Shown: positions 17,554 to 27,054, numbered from the stretch's first letter. The stretch: DNA of 64,000 nt from Rhizobium rosettiformans W3 (GCF_004912135.1 NZ_STGU01000010.1:1-64000); one strand, 5' to 3'. Translations and numbers: made by a program. The notes: a model not told the origin generated them from the letters alone.

Positions 17554-18381
17554 ATGACTGAAACGAACACCACGCAAGATCCGGTTCTGGTCGAATTCGA
17601 CAACGGCATCGCCTTCGTGACGCTGAACCGTCCGGAAAAGCGCAATGCGATGAACCCGAAGCTGAACATCCGGATGCTGGAAGTGCTGGACGAGCTGGAG
17701 GCCGACGATCGCTGTGGCGTGCTGGTGCTGCGCGGCGCTGGCCAGTCCTGGTCGGCCGGCATGGACCTCAAGGAGTATTTCCGCGAAAACGACGGCAAGG
17801 GCCGGGCTGCGGTTCTGAAGAGCCGCCGCCAGTCCGGTGGGTGGTGGAACCGCCTGATGTATTTCGAAAAGCCCACCATCGCCATGGTCAACGGCTGGTG
17901 CTTCGGCGGCGCCTTCACGCCGCTCGTGTCCTGCGACCTCGCCATCGCTGCCGACGAGGCAACCTTCGGTCTTTCTGAGATCAACTGGGGCATCCTGCCC
18001 GGCGGCAATGTCACCCGCGCCGTGGCTGAGGTGATGAACCACCGGGATTCGCTCTACTACATCATGACGGGCGAGACCTTCGGCGGCCAGAAGGCCCGCG
18101 AAATGGGCCTCGTCAACGAATCCGTACCCCTGGCCGATCTCGATACCCGCGTCCGCGCGCTCTGTGCCACGCTGCTGGAAAAGAACCCGGTCGTGCTGAA
18201 GGCGGCAAAGGACACATTCAAGCGTGTCCGCAACATGCCCTGGGAGCAGGCCGACGACTACATCTACGCCAAGCTTGAGCAGATGCTGTTCCTGGACAAG
18301 AGCAACGGGCGCGCGGAGGGGCTGAAACAGTTCCTCGACGACAAGACCTACCGCCCCGGTCTCGGCGCTTACAAGCGCTGA
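17554..18381 (+). CDS. ech: p-hydroxycinnamoyl-CoA hydratase/lyase (feruloyl-CoA hydratase-lyase)
   Basis: A crotonase-fold enzyme of 275 residues that hydrates the side chain of feruloyl- or p-coumaroyl-CoA and cleaves it to the aromatic aldehyde and acetyl-CoA. It is very close to Pseudomonas fluorescens HCHL as I remember that sequence: shared blocks include LNRPEKRNAM, AGMDLKEYFRE, KPTIAMVNGWCFGG, FGLSEINWGI and LYYIMTG. The HCHL residues Glu143 and Tyr239 correspond to Glu142 and Tyr238 here; Ser123 is replaced by Thr122, a conservative change. AAGGAG precedes the ATG. The gene ends the operon, with a hairpin terminator 30 bases on. Confidence 0.93.
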   Translation: MTETNTTQDPVLVEFDNGIAFVTLNRPEKRNAMNPKLNIRMLEVLDELEADDRCGVLVLRGAGQSWSAGMDLKEYFRENDGKGRAAVLKSRRQSGGWWNRLMYFEKPTIAMVNGWCFGGAFTPLVSCDLAIAADEATFGLSEINWGILPGGNVTRAVAEVMNHRDSLYYIMTGETFGGQKAREMGLVNESVPLADLDTRVRALCATLLEKNPVVLKAAKDTFKRVRNMPWEQADDYIYAKLEQMLFLDKSNGRAEGLKQFLDDKTYRPGLGAYKR

Positions 18382-18410
18382 GCCCTCTGTCTTGCCAACA
18401 GATTGACCAG

Positions 18411-18443
18411 CCGGTGGCGCTGAAATGCGTCACCGGTTTTTTG
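18411..18443 (+). terminator. intrinsic terminator after ech
   Basis: CCGGTGGCGC (18411-18420) pairs with GCGTCACCGG (18427-18436), with one mismatch and a 6-base loop. A TTTTTTG run follows. It should end the ligase/lyase operon. Confidence 0.8.
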
Positions 18444-18658
18444 TGTTTTGATCGCCCGGCCATCGTCGGAGACAATCCGCGCACAGGTGCAATTGCGCCG
18501 CCATATCGGGCGGTGCAAGCTGGATCTACCGGAACGTTTTCCCTTCTAAAGCATTGTTGAGACAAGCGGATCGTGAAGCAGCCCGAAACGGACTTCCCCG
18601 GCGTCTGACCGGATAGCGAATGGAAGGCTGTGCGTTACCGCCAACAAGGAGAACGATC

Positions 18659-18850
18659 ATGGGTTCCACATCGGACAAGATTTCCGGCAAGGCGAACGAA
18701 CTGGCCGGCAAGGCAAAGCAGGCCGTCGGCGACGCCACCGACAACCACAGCATGGAAGCCAAGGGCGCCGCTCAGGAAGCCAAGGGCCATGGCCAGCAGG
18801 CCAAGGGCGAGGCCAAGGAAGGCGTGAAGAAGGTCGTCGACAAGGCCTGA
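18659..18850 (+). CDS. CsbD-like stress-response protein
   Basis: A 63-residue hydrophilic protein rich in Lys, Ala, Gly and Gln. It shows the CsbD-family pattern of repeated KGKANELAGKAKQAVGD-like and AKGAAQEAKGHGQQAKGEAK segments, which are probably natively disordered or amphipathic. Family members are general-stress proteins of unknown mechanism. ATG 18659 has AAGGAG eight bases upstream. It stands alone between two terminators, so it has its own transcript. The upstream gap 18444-18658 should hold its promoter, which I could not place. Confidence 0.85.
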   Translation: MGSTSDKISGKANELAGKAKQAVGDATDNHSMEAKGAAQEAKGHGQQAKGEAKEGVKKVVDKA

Positions 18851-18871
18851 CCCCCTTCCGATTCTCAATGG

Positions 18872-18899
18872 ATGGTCCGCTTCGGCGGACCATTTTTTT
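18872..18899. terminator. intrinsic terminator after the CsbD-like gene
   Basis: ATGGTCCGC (18872-18880), loop TTCG, GCGGACCAT (18885-18893), then a TTTTTT run. The 9-base stem with a stable tetraloop is a strong rho-independent terminator. The leftward biotin carboxylase operon converges on it from the other side. Confidence 0.9.
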
Positions 18900-18941
18900 G
18901 TCATTGCGTTGAGATGACGCTAGCGGCGGCAATCCCTGCTT

Positions 18942-20675
18942 TTAGGTCTCGAAACGTGCGAGTTCTTCTCCCGCCTGCAGATAGGCACCGGCCTCGGCCT
19001 TGAGCCGGACACGGCCCGCCCGAGCGGCCACCACCTGCGTTTCCATCTTCATGGCTTCCATGACGGCGATCAGGTCGCCGGCCTGAACCTCGGCCCCATC
19101 CTCGATTTTGAAAGCCTGCAGCGTGCCAGCGATTGGAGCGGGGACGCTGGACGAATCCTGTGCCGACTTGGACGTCTCCTGGATGACACCGGCAGAGGCC
19201 GCTCCGGTCCCGAAACCAGCGAGCAGCATGGCCGGGATGGCCAGCGCATGACGCTTGCCGTCGATCTCCACATGGGTGCGGATCACGGATGCATCTGCCA
19301 GCGGCTCCGGTCGGCTGGCGCTGGCGAGCGGCTCCGCAAAGTCCGTCTCGATCCACCGCGTGTGAACACGGAAACCGTCTTTGCCGATAAAGTCAGGGCT
19401 CTCCATGGCCGCGCGATGGAAGGGAAGAACGGTCGCGACACCCTCGATCTTGAATTCCGCCAGGGCGCGCTGTGCGCGGGCCAGCGCCTGTTCGCGCGTT
19501 CCGCCCGTCACGATCAGTTTTGCCATGAGGGAATCGAAGGTGCCGGGTACCGTCGAGCCACTCACCACACCGGTGTCGAGCCGCACACCCGGACCCGACG
19601 GCGGATCGAACCGCGTGATGGATCCAGGCGTCGGCAGGAAGCCGCGTCCGGGATCTTCGGCATTGATGCGGAATTCGATCGAGTGACCGCGCGGGGCAGG
19701 GGTCTCCAGCACCTCAAGCGCCTTGCCTTCGGCAATCCGGAACTGTTCAACCACGAGATCGATCCCGGTCGTTTCCTCGGTCACGGGATGCTCGACCTGC
19801 AGGCGTGTATTCACTTCCAGGAACGAGATCGTGCCATCCACGCCGAGCAGGAATTCCACCGTGCCGGCCCCGGAATAACCGGCTGCCGCGCAGATCTTGC
19901 GCGCAGCCTCGTGAATCTCCTCACGCTGCTTATCGCTCAGGAACGGCGCAGGCGCTTCTTCGACGAGCTTCTGATTGCGCCGCTGCAACGAACAATCGCG
20001 CGTGCCGAGCACCAGCACATTGCCGTGTTTGTCGGCGAGAACCTGCGCCTCGATGTGGCGCGGACGATCGAGGAAGCGCTCGAGGAAGCATTCGCCGCGC
20101 CCGAAGGCGGCCTCGGCTTCACGCACGGCGGAATGATAGAGTTCGGCAACCTCCTCCATCTTCCAGGCGACCTTCAGTCCGCGTCCGCCGCCGCCATGGG
20201 CGGCCTTGATCGCAACGGGCAGTCCGTGTGTCTTGGCAAAGGCGATGACCTCTTCGGCCGTCTCGACCGGGCCATCGCTGCCCGCCACGAGGGGCGCGCC
20301 AACGGAGAGCGCGATCCGCCGCGCTTCGACCTTGTCGCCCAAGGCTTCGATGACATGCGGATCCGGACCGATCCAGGTCAAACCCGCCTGTTGCACAGCA
20401 CGCGCAAACTCCGCCCGCTCGGAGAGGAAGCCATAACCGGGATGGACTGCATCCGCACCGGAGCGCCGGGCAATGTCGATCAGTTTCTCGATATCGAGAT
20501 AGGTCTCCGCCGGGCGGCTGCCGCCGAGCCCATATGCCTCGTCAGCCAGGCTGACGAACAGCGCACCCATATCCGGATCGGCATAGACGGCGACGGACTG
20601 GAGCCCGTAATCACGGCAGGCGCGAATGATACGCACGGCGATCTCGCCGCGATTGGCGATCAGCACTTTCTTCAT
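18942..20675 (-). CDS. biotin carboxylase fused to biotin carboxyl carrier domain
   Basis: A 577-residue protein. Residues 1-450 form biotin carboxylase, with the start [16 protein letters not shown], the ATP-grasp glycine loop [12 protein letters not shown] near 160 and the catalytic block [14 protein letters not shown] near 287. After a linker, the last 80 residues form a biotinyl domain with the modified Lys in [10 protein letters not shown]. No carboxyltransferase is on this chain; the next gene upstream in the operon encodes an AHS1-AHS2 carboxyltransferase-like protein, as in urea carboxylase. The start at 20675 has GAGGAG upstream; an earlier ATG at 20708 does not fit. It is the last gene of the leftward operon, 48 bases after its neighbour, and could carboxylate a lactam or amide such as 5-oxoproline. 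Confidence 0.88.
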   Translation of the reverse strand: MKKVLIANRGEIAVRIIRACRDYGLQSVAVYADPDMGALFVSLADEAYGLGGSRPAETYLDIEKLIDIARRSGADAVHPGYGFLSERAEFARAVQQAGLTWIGPDPHVIEALGDKVEARRIALSVGAPLVAGSDGPVETAEEVIAFAKTHGLPVAIKAAHGGGGRGLKVAWKMEEVAELYHSAVREAEAAFGRGECFLERFLDRPRHIEAQVLADKHGNVLVLGTRDCSLQRRNQKLVEEAPAPFLSDKQREEIHEAARKICAAAGYSGAGTVEFLLGVDGTISFLEVNTRLQVEHPVTEETTGIDLVVEQFRIAEGKALEVLETPAPRGHSIEFRINAEDPGRGFLPTPGSITRFDPPSGPGVRLDTGVVSGSTVPGTFDSLMAKLIVTGGTREQALARAQRALAEFKIEGVATVLPFHRAAMESPDFIGKDGFRVHTRWIETDFAEPLASASRPEPLADASVIRTHVEIDGKRHALAIPAMLLAGFGTGAASAGVIQETSKSAQDSSSVPAPIAGTLQAFKIEDGAEVQAGDLIAVMEAMKMETQVVAARAGRVRLKAEAGAYLQAGEELARFET

Positions 20676-20723
20676 CGGGGTCTCCTCACTGACTCTGTCG
20701 GCAGCCATAAGCGGTGTCGCTGG

Positions 20724-22328
20724 TCATGCCTTGCCGGGCACGATCTCGGCGAACTGCGTGATGGGCCGGAAGCGGATTTTGGCATTCACCGGGATCTGCC
20801 CGGCGAGATCGAGATGATAGTCGGCGACCGTGCCGATGACGGGATAACCGCCAGTCAGCGGGTGATCGGCCAGGAAGAGCACGGGCTGGCCACTATGCGG
20901 CACCTGGATCGCCCCGGTCGCCGTGCCTTCGCTCGGAAGCTCGGCCTTGTCCTTGCGCTCGAGGGGTAAAGCTCCTGAGAGACGGATGCCGACGCGGTTC
21001 GACTGCGGCGTCACGTCAAACACCTGGGTCGCCAGTGTCTCGAGACCTGATGTCGTGAACCAGTCGCTGCGCGGACCCATCACGACGTCGAGCGTGACGA
21101 TCTCGCCCGCTGCCGGGCACGCAAAGGCTGGCGTCTCGGTGAGGGATACCGGCGACAATTCACGACCCCCGGTCTTGATCGCAAGCATTGCGCCCGCGCC
21201 AACGGGCTCCGGGCCTACGATCGCCAGCGTATCCGTCGAGGCGCTGCCCAACACCGGGGCAACATCGAGGCCGCCACGAAAGGCGAGGTAGCTGCGCGCG
21301 CCGCGCGCCGCAAAGCCGAGCGTTACGGTGTCTCCCGCTTCCAGCGAGATCGGCTGGTATCTCTCTGCCGTCATCACCCGGCCAGAACCGTCCCGAACAG
21401 AGATCGGGCAGGGAGCCCCGGTCAACGCCATGACGGCCGGGCCGGAGACGGTGAACGAAAAGCCGCCCAGCGTAATCTCGAGACAGGCTGCCTCGACCGG
21501 ATTGCCGACCACCCGGTTGGCAGCGCGGAATGCACCCTGATCGAGCGCTCCCGAGGACGAAACACCCTGGCCGGCCTGGCCGAAGCGGCCAAGGTCTTGC
21601 ACCAGAGCCGGCATGGGGGCTGCGGTCACCGTGATCGTCGTCGCCGATGTCGGCTCCACGATATCGTCGTCACGCCGATTGAGCGTATTCGCAACGACCG
21701 GCGTGCCCTGCGGACGCTTGGCCAGATCGAAAAAGCGAACTCGGTAACCAGGCTGAAAAAGGGCAGGCGGCTGTCGTGTCAGATCCCACATCTTCAGCGG
21801 CGTGGTGCCGATGATCTGCCAGCCACCCGGGCTTGCCTGCGGATAAACGCCGGAGAAAGCGCCCGCCAGTGCCACGGAGCCAGCCGGGATCTTCGTGCGC
21901 GGGCTCTGCCGCCTTGGCACCTGCAGCGCCGGATCGCCGCCGACGAGATAGCCGAAGCCGGGTGCGAAACCGCAAAAGGCAACCGTGAATTCGCTCGCCG
22001 TGTGCCGCTCGATGACCTCTGCAACGGAAAGCCCCGTCAGTTCGGCCACATCCTGCAGATCTTCGCCGTCATAGGTCACGGGGATTTCGACCAGCATGTC
22101 TGACGGCGGGATCTTCGCCGTCAGGTCACGCTTTTGGATTTCGGCCGCTATCGCCTCCGCTGTCAGCACCTCCGGCTTGAACCGGATCATCAGCGTTCGT
22201 GCCGCCGGAACGATATCGACGATCCCGTCGACGGGATCGGCCTCCAGCGAAGCAAAGAGCGCGAGTGTCTCGTCGAGATCCTGCAGTTCGACAATCAGGA
22301 CAGTCAGGCTGACGGGGAGAAAACGCAT
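20724..22328 (-). CDS. KipI-KipA (PxpB-PxpC / AHS1-AHS2) fusion, biotin-dependent carboxyltransferase-like
   Basis: A natural fusion of 534 residues. The N-terminal AHS1/KipI/PxpB part carries EFTVAFCGFAPGFGYLVGG near residue 112. The C-terminal AHS2/KipA/PxpC part starts near residue 230 and carries SSSGALDQGAFRAANRVVGN near 258. PxpB and PxpC form part of prokaryotic 5-oxoprolinase, and the same two domains make up the carboxyltransferase of urea carboxylase. The ATG at 22328 (MRFLPVSL) is 7 bases after the DUF1445 gene stop; an upstream in-frame ATG at 22403 lies inside that gene. Its neighbours support a 5-oxoproline or related lactam substrate, with the biotin carrier supplied by the next gene. 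Confidence 0.88.
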   Translation of the reverse strand: MRFLPVSLTVLIVELQDLDETLALFASLEADPVDGIVDIVPAARTLMIRFKPEVLTAEAIAAEIQKRDLTAKIPPSDMLVEIPVTYDGEDLQDVAELTGLSVAEVIERHTASEFTVAFCGFAPGFGYLVGGDPALQVPRRQSPRTKIPAGSVALAGAFSGVYPQASPGGWQIIGTTPLKMWDLTRQPPALFQPGYRVRFFDLAKRPQGTPVVANTLNRRDDDIVEPTSATTITVTAAPMPALVQDLGRFGQAGQGVSSSGALDQGAFRAANRVVGNPVEAACLEITLGGFSFTVSGPAVMALTGAPCPISVRDGSGRVMTAERYQPISLEAGDTVTLGFAARGARSYLAFRGGLDVAPVLGSASTDTLAIVGPEPVGAGAMLAIKTGGRELSPVSLTETPAFACPAAGEIVTLDVVMGPRSDWFTTSGLETLATQVFDVTPQSNRVGIRLSGALPLERKDKAELPSEGTATGAIQVPHSGQPVLFLADHPLTGGYPVIGTVADYHLDLAGQIPVNAKIRFRPITQFAEIVPGKA

Positions 22329-22335
22329 TATGGCC

Positions 22336-23142
22336 TCAGGCGTGGTAGGCGGAATCGGGGATGTCGGTGATGAACATGTGCCCGGGCGCATGGGTGATGG
22401 CAAATGGGACTTTAGACGCCATCACGGCCGCCTGGGGCGTCACACCGCAAGCCCAGAACACCGGCACTTCGCCGGGCTCGATCCTGACCGCATCGCCGAA
22501 TTCCGGCTTGCCCAGATCGGCGATCCCGAGTTCTTCGGGTGCGCCCACATGAACGGGAGCCCCGTGCACGGCCGGAAACCGGCCTGAGATCATCGCTGCA
22601 TCCGCGACCCGGGAGGCCGCAATCGGTCGCATCGAGATAACGAGATTGCCATGCAGCCGGCCAGCCGGACGGCAGGCGCGGTTGGTCAGATACATCGGCA
22701 CATTCGACTTGTCCGTGATGTGCCGGATATCGATGCCCGCCTCCATCATCGGCGTTTCGAAGGTAAAGCTGCAGCCGATCAGGAAGCTGACGAGGTCGGG
22801 ATGCTCCGCCCAGGCGGCACTTGCGTCTGTTACCTCTTCGGTAAGCTCTCCATCGCGCCAGATACGGTAGAGCGGAACATCGCGGCGCAGATCGGCCCCC
22901 TTGGCCAGCACGGTCGCATGCGAGCCCGGATCCGATACGTCCAGCACGGGACAGGCCTTTGGATTGCGCTGCGCATAGAGCAGGAAGTCGAAAGCCCAAT
23001 CGCGCGGTAGGACGATCATGTTCGCCTGGGTAAAGCCGGGGGCGACACCCGAGGTCGGTTCGACTGCCCCTTGGCGGTAGCGTTGGCGCGCCGCCTGCGC
23101 GGCAGACGTGTCGACATGCCGCAATGTGTCCGGATCGATCAT
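22336..23142 (-). CDS. DUF1445/YcsI family putative hydro-lyase (D-glutamate cyclase-like)
   Basis: A 268-residue protein of the DUF1445 family. Family marks are [16 protein letters not shown] near residue 33, [10 protein letters not shown] near 121 and the C-terminal [16 protein letters not shown] and [11 protein letters not shown] blocks near 231-262. The mammalian relative DGLUCY converts D-glutamate to 5-oxo-D-proline, which fits neighbours tied to 5-oxoproline. The Bacillus relative is ycsI. The ATG at 23142 has GGGAGGAG upstream; an in-frame ATG at 23259 would overlap the pxpA gene. It sits between pxpA (22 bases) and the KipI-KipA gene (7 bases) and is surely co-transcribed. Confidence 0.87.
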   Translation of the reverse strand: MIDPDTLRHVDTSAAQAARQRYRQGAVEPTSGVAPGFTQANMIVLPRDWAFDFLLYAQRNPKACPVLDVSDPGSHATVLAKGADLRRDVPLYRIWRDGELTEEVTDASAAWAEHPDLVSFLIGCSFTFETPMMEAGIDIRHITDKSNVPMYLTNRACRPAGRLHGNLVISMRPIAASRVADAAMISGRFPAVHGAPVHVGAPEELGIADLGKPEFGDAVRIEPGEVPVFWACGVTPQAAVMASKVPFAITHAPGHMFITDIPDSAYHA

Positions 23143-23164
23143 CGGCGTTTCTCCTCCCGCGGTC

Positions 23165-23929
23165 TCAGCGATTGAGGAAGGATTGCACCGTAATGCCATC
23201 CTTCTCGAATGCCTGTCTGATCTCGCGTGCAATCGCGACTGCTCCGGGGCTGTCGCCATGCACGCAGATGGAGTGCGCCTCTATCTTGATGGTCGACCCA
23301 TCGATCGCCTCGATCGTGCCCTCATGGGCCAGCTGCAGCATACGCCGGGCAATCAGCGCCGTGTCATGCAGCACGGCACCCGCCTCGCGGCGGGACACGA
23401 GCGCGCCGGAGGGCGTGTAGGCGCGATCGGCAAAAGCTTCAGCCACCACCTTCAATCCCGAGGCACGGGCGAGATCGAGGATCGGAGAACCCGCAAGGCC
23501 CATCATGACCAGATCGGGATCGATCGCCTTGATCCCGTCGATCACGGCCTGGCCCTGTTTGGGATCATGGGCGATGCGGTTGTAGAGCGCGCCATGCGGC
23601 TTCACATAGCCGACGGTGACGCCCGCGGCGGTGGCAACGCCCTTCAGGGCACCGATCTGGTAGATGACATCGGCCGTCAGTTCGGCCGAGGTGACATCCA
23701 TGTCGCGCCGGCCGAAGCCGACGCGATCCGGGTAAGAGACATGCGCCCCGATCGAAACACCGCGCTCTGCGGCGGCCTTCACCGTCTTCAGGATGCCGAC
23801 CGGATCGCCGGCATGGAAACCGCAGGCGACATTGGCGCTGGAGACGATGGAAAGCATCGCCTCGTCGTCGCCCATGGCCCAGGCGCCATAGCTTTCGCCG
23901 AGATCGCTGTTGAGATCGATGGCTGTCAT
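23165..23929 (-). CDS. pxpA: LamB/YcsF family protein, 5-oxoprolinase subunit A
   Basis: A 254-residue protein of the LamB/YcsF family with its hallmark N-terminus [12 protein letters not shown] at residues 4-15 and [12 protein letters not shown] near 33-44. The central KPHGALYN near 110 and the C-terminal [11 protein letters not shown] near 221 also match. PxpA is the lactam-opening component of the bacterial ATP-dependent 5-oxoprolinase, which gives glutamate. It is the second gene of the leftward operon, 22 bases after the NRAMP-like gene. Start, length and ribosome site (GGGAGGAA) agree with the family. Confidence 0.92.
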   Translation of the reverse strand: MTAIDLNSDLGESYGAWAMGDDEAMLSIVSSANVACGFHAGDPVGILKTVKAAAERGVSIGAHVSYPDRVGFGRRDMDVTSAELTADVIYQIGALKGVATAAGVTVGYVKPHGALYNRIAHDPKQGQAVIDGIKAIDPDLVMMGLAGSPILDLARASGLKVVAEAFADRAYTPSGALVSRREAGAVLHDTALIARRMLQLAHEGTIEAIDGSTIKIEAHSICVHGDSPGAVAIAREIRQAFEKDGITVQSFLNR

Positions 23930-23951
23930 GTTTTCCTCCCTGTATCGATTG

Positions 23952-25211
23952 TTAGGCAGCGGTCAGCAGTGCGAAGATCGGCCCGATCGATTTGTAGCCC
24001 ATGTACCAGGTGAGCGCGCAAGTGAGCGCCCCGAGGATCAGCAGCCAGCGCGGATAGCGATAGCCACCCATCAGGTCCGAGCGCGCCCAGGCGGCATAGA
24101 TGAAGATCGTCAGACCGATCGGCAGGATGAGACCGTTCAGACCGCCGACAAAGACCAGCATCTGCGCCGGCGGTGTCGTGATGATCACGTAGAAGAACAG
24201 CGAGACCGCGATGAAGATGACGGTCGCGATGTTGCGGGCGCGCTCACTGATGTCTTTCTTGAAGACGGTGATGAACGAAACCGAGGTGTAGGCCGCACCG
24301 ATGACCGAGGTAATCGCGGCGAAGAACAGCACCGCACCGAAGATGCGCAGGCCGACATCACCGGCAGCAGCCTGGAAGGCCTGTGCAGCCGGATTGGCAC
24401 CCTTACCCGAGACATCGATGACCACGCCGCTTGCGACAACGCCGAGGATCGCGAGGAAGAGCACGTAGCGCATGACGCCGGTGACGGCGATGCCGGACAG
24501 GGCCGCGCGGTTGACGGCGCCGAGGTTTTCGATGCCGACCGTGCCCTTGTCGAGCAGGCGGTGTGCGCCGGAATAGGTGATGTAACCTCCGACCGTGCCG
24601 CCGACGATCGTGGTGATCGTGGCAAAGTCGATCGTGGAAGGCAGGAAGGTCTGGTAGAGCGCATCACCCACGGGCGGCTGCGAGACGAGGGCCACATAGA
24701 CCGTCAAGACGATCATCGCGAGACCGGCGACGATGATCAGCCGGTCGATGGCGACGCCGGCGCGATGCGACAGGAAAATGCCGATTGCAATCAGCGCGCT
24801 GATCGAGCCGCCGAGCTTGGGATCGAGGCCGAGGAGCGCGTTGAGACCGAGACCTGCACCGCCGATATTGCCGATATTGAAGAACAGGCCGCCGACGATC
24901 ACCAGGATCGCCAGCACATATCCGGTGCCGGGGATGGCAGCGTTTGCGATGTCGGACGCGCGCATCTTGGTCAGTGTCACGATCCGCCAGATGTTCAGCT
25001 GAACCACGAAGTCGATCAGGATCGACGCGAGAATGGCGAAGGCGAAGGCCGAGCCAAGCTTCGTGGTGAAGGTGGCCGTCTGGGTAATGAAACCGGGGCC
25101 GATGGCGGATGTCGCCATGAGGAAGATTGCGGCAAGCAATGCGCCGCGGCGCGTCTTGGCGGACATGCCGCCGGATGCGGCCGCTGGGGCCGTTGTCGAT
25201 GTCTGTTCCAT
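23952..25211 (-). CDS. NRAMP-superfamily transporter lacking metal-binding motifs (YcsG-like)
   Basis: A 419-residue membrane protein with about eleven hydrophobic segments. It is recognisable as NRAMP-like by its opening [10 protein letters not shown] segment in helix 1 and its overall layout. The metal-ligand motif DPGN expected after that segment is missing, and the helix 6 region reads [18 protein letters not shown] where metal transporters have MPHN. Divalent-metal transport is therefore doubtful. Bacillus subtilis keeps an NRAMP relative, ycsG, beside ycsF, ycsI and kipIA, so a role in importing 5-oxoproline or another amino-acid-like substrate is more likely. It is the first gene of the leftward operon, with GAGAGGGAAAC just before its ATG. 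Confidence 0.83.
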   Translation of the reverse strand: MEQTSTTAPAAASGGMSAKTRRGALLAAIFLMATSAIGPGFITQTATFTTKLGSAFAFAILASILIDFVVQLNIWRIVTLTKMRASDIANAAIPGTGYVLAILVIVGGLFFNIGNIGGAGLGLNALLGLDPKLGGSISALIAIGIFLSHRAGVAIDRLIIVAGLAMIVLTVYVALVSQPPVGDALYQTFLPSTIDFATITTIVGGTVGGYITYSGAHRLLDKGTVGIENLGAVNRAALSGIAVTGVMRYVLFLAILGVVASGVVIDVSGKGANPAAQAFQAAAGDVGLRIFGAVLFFAAITSVIGAAYTSVSFITVFKKDISERARNIATVIFIAVSLFFYVIITTPPAQMLVFVGGLNGLILPIGLTIFIYAAWARSDLMGGYRYPRWLLILGALTCALTWYMGYKSIGPIFALLTAA

Positions 25212-25535
25212 GTTTCCCTCTCGGTTGACCGATCCCCGGCTTTGCGCGGGGCTTGTTGTTCACCTGCAGGGCCAGCCTCTCCCGGTTTCACAATTCTGTC
25301 AACATTGTTCAACGATTTTATTTGATCGTTCTACTTGGGTGCCGCAATGTTGAGCGAATTGATGCTCGGATAAGCAGTGTCGACATCTGCAGGAACAATT
25401 TTTGGCCACCAATGGCGCGCGCCTTGCTGCGATTTCTGAAGTGGACCATAAGGCAGCAGAGACCTTTCGCATGATTTGCGGACGATCTTCGGGCTAGACG
25501 ACGCGACAGGACGAACTGGTCGCTTGGGGAAGTTG
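25212..25535. promoter_or_regulatory. divergent regulatory region, NRAMP-like operon / GntR gene
   Basis: This 324-base gap should hold both promoters. On the minus strand TTGACA (complement of about 25294-25301) lies some 85 bases ahead of the transporter gene, without a convincing -10 box. The perfect palindrome AACATTGTT at 25301-25309 overlaps that region and is a candidate GntR operator. No open frame in the gap looks coding. Confidence 0.4.
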
Positions 25536-26186
25536 ATGGCAGAGACAGAAACGACGACAGCCCTGGCGCCACGCCTGGCGGAGGCCATTCGCGACAGACT
25601 GATCAGTGGCGAGTTGAGCCCGGGCCAGAGGCTGTCGGAAGCAGCGCTGAGCGCCGATTTCGAAGTCTCGCGCAACTCTCTGCGGGAGGCCTTCAGGCTG
25701 CTGACCAAGGAAGGATTGCTGCAGCACGAGCCGAACCGCGGCGTCTTCGTCGCCACCCCCAGCATGGCCTCGATCATCGATATCTACCGTGTCCGCCGCG
25801 TCGTTGAAGGTCAGGCACTGGCCAATGCCTATCCCAAGCATCCGGCGGTCGAGCGCATGCGATCGGCAGTCGACGCGGCCCGAGCCGCCCGCGACCGAAA
25901 CGACTGGACGGCCGTTGGCAGCGAAAACATGAAGTTTCATGCGGCAATCGTCGATCTCGCCGACAGTCAGCGGCTGAACGGCTTCTACGCCCAGATCGCC
26001 GCCGAACTGCGCCTGAGCTTCGGCCTCCTCAAGGAACCCGAGCTCCTCCACGCTCCCTATGTCGAAATGAATGCGGCGATCCTGGACAAGCTCGAAGCCG
26101 GCGAACCAAAAGCCGCCGCCGCCGCACTCGAAGCCTATCTCCTGCAGTCCGAGCGCACGGTGTTAGCGGCTTTTTCGCGGATCTGA
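25536..26186 (+). CDS. GntR/FCD-family regulator
   Basis: A 216-residue GntR-type repressor. The winged helix spans residues 8-75 (AIRDRLISGELSPGQRLSEA, then SRNSLREAFRLLTKEGLL). The FCD ligand domain follows, with RRVVEGQALA, NMKFHAAIVDLA and a C-terminal helix pair. FCD proteins bind small organic acids with a metal. ATG 25536 has GGGGAAG upstream; the frame is open to 25476 without a better site. Being divergent from the five-gene operon, it is the likely local regulator. It ends 7 bases from the end of the opposing TetR gene. Confidence 0.87.
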   Translation: MAETETTTALAPRLAEAIRDRLISGELSPGQRLSEAALSADFEVSRNSLREAFRLLTKEGLLQHEPNRGVFVATPSMASIIDIYRVRRVVEGQALANAYPKHPAVERMRSAVDAARAARDRNDWTAVGSENMKFHAAIVDLADSQRLNGFYAQIAAELRLSFGLLKEPELLHAPYVEMNAAILDKLEAGEPKAAAAALEAYLLQSERTVLAAFSRI

Positions 26187-26193
26187 CCGTGTC

Positions 26194-26829
26194 TCACGCA
26201 GCCTGCGGATCAAGCTGGCGCGTGAGAAGCACGCGAAGCTCTTCGATGTCCTCCGATATCCGCAGCTCGCCACGGCTTTCGGCGGCATGGAATATTCCGT
26301 CCAGGTGAAGGCCGACAAAGCGTGCCACTCTGGCGGTCTCGACGGGTCGGAAGCGGCCTGACGCCATTCCGGCGTCCAGCGTCGAAACGATAAGGTCGCG
26401 TTCGAAACGATAAAATCCCTGCACGAGGTTGTCCAACTCCGGATCCTTCACGGGTTGAGCGGCCTGATCCGACATCAGCTTCACCATCCTCGACATCATC
26501 GTTGGCGCCATCGTCTGGTGCGTGGCAAACCAGGCGCCGATATCCCCGAGGAAATCGTCCAGATGCCGATTGCGCCGGCTTTCATAATCCTCGGTGATCT
26601 GATTGAGCGCCCGGGCCAAGACCGCGCGGATCAGTTGATCCTTGCTGGTGAAGTAGTGATAGAGCAGCGCGACGTTCACGTCGCAGGCCAGAGCGATATC
26701 GCGCATGGTGACAATGCTGAAATGCGACGTGCCCACGAGCCCCAGCGTGGCATCGAGTATCAACTCCATGCGCTGTTCCGGCTCAAGTCTCTGTCGCACC
26801 GCCTTGGCCAAGGTGTCAAAGCTCTCCAA
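26194..26829 (-). CDS. TetR/AcrR-family regulator
   Basis: About 211 residues. The N-terminal TetR helix-turn-helix reads TMRDIALACDVNVALLYHYFTSKDQLI near residues 41-67, followed by an all-helical ligand domain. The frame begins at a TTG (26829) without an obvious ribosome site. The next ATG (26769) would remove the first helix, so the TTG start is kept with some doubt. The gene is divergent from the ABC transporter/monooxygenase operon and probably controls it. In this setting the ligand would be the transported compound or its oxidation product. Confidence 0.82.
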   Translation of the reverse strand: MESFDTLAKAVRQRLEPEQRMELILDATLGLVGTSHFSIVTMRDIALACDVNVALLYHYFTSKDQLIRAVLARALNQITEDYESRRNRHLDDFLGDIGAWFATHQTMAPTMMSRMVKLMSDQAAQPVKDPELDNLVQGFYRFERDLIVSTLDAGMASGRFRPVETARVARFVGLHLDGIFHAAESRGELRISEDIEELRVLLTRQLDPQAA

Positions 26830-27054
26830 TCGTCATTTGCCGATAGCGCCACTCGTCGCCCTTTGCCAGCGGGAATTCCTGACTAGCAATTGTGCAGCGC
26901 AGCGTTTCGCGGTGATTAAAAAACAGATTTCCCGCTAAATGCTTGTTTTCCTTTGCCTAAAAATTGATCTTCGTCATTTTTGCGCTTGCGAAGCTATTAA
27001 ACGCTTGCTTAGTTAGCTGCAAGACGCCCTGTGACCCGACCCGGAGACAAACCG
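26830..27054. promoter_or_regulatory. divergent region between TetR gene and ABC transporter operon
   Basis: A 225-base AT-richer gap. Two direct copies of CGCTTGC at 26983-26989 and 27002-27008 lie 19 bases apart, about two helical turns, followed by GCTTAGTTAGC near 27006. These are candidates for the TetR operator region ahead of the binding-protein gene. The -35/-10 boxes are not clear. Confidence 0.35.

Noticed and set aside
19248-20969. 573-codon open frame antisense to the biotin carboxylase gene
   Set aside because: No family features, composition of an antisense shadow, and the sense frame has complete biotin carboxylase and biotinyl motifs.
23910-25325. 471-codon open frame antisense to the NRAMP-like gene
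   Set aside because: It is very Asp/Arg/Glu-rich, as expected for the antisense of a hydrophobic membrane-protein gene.
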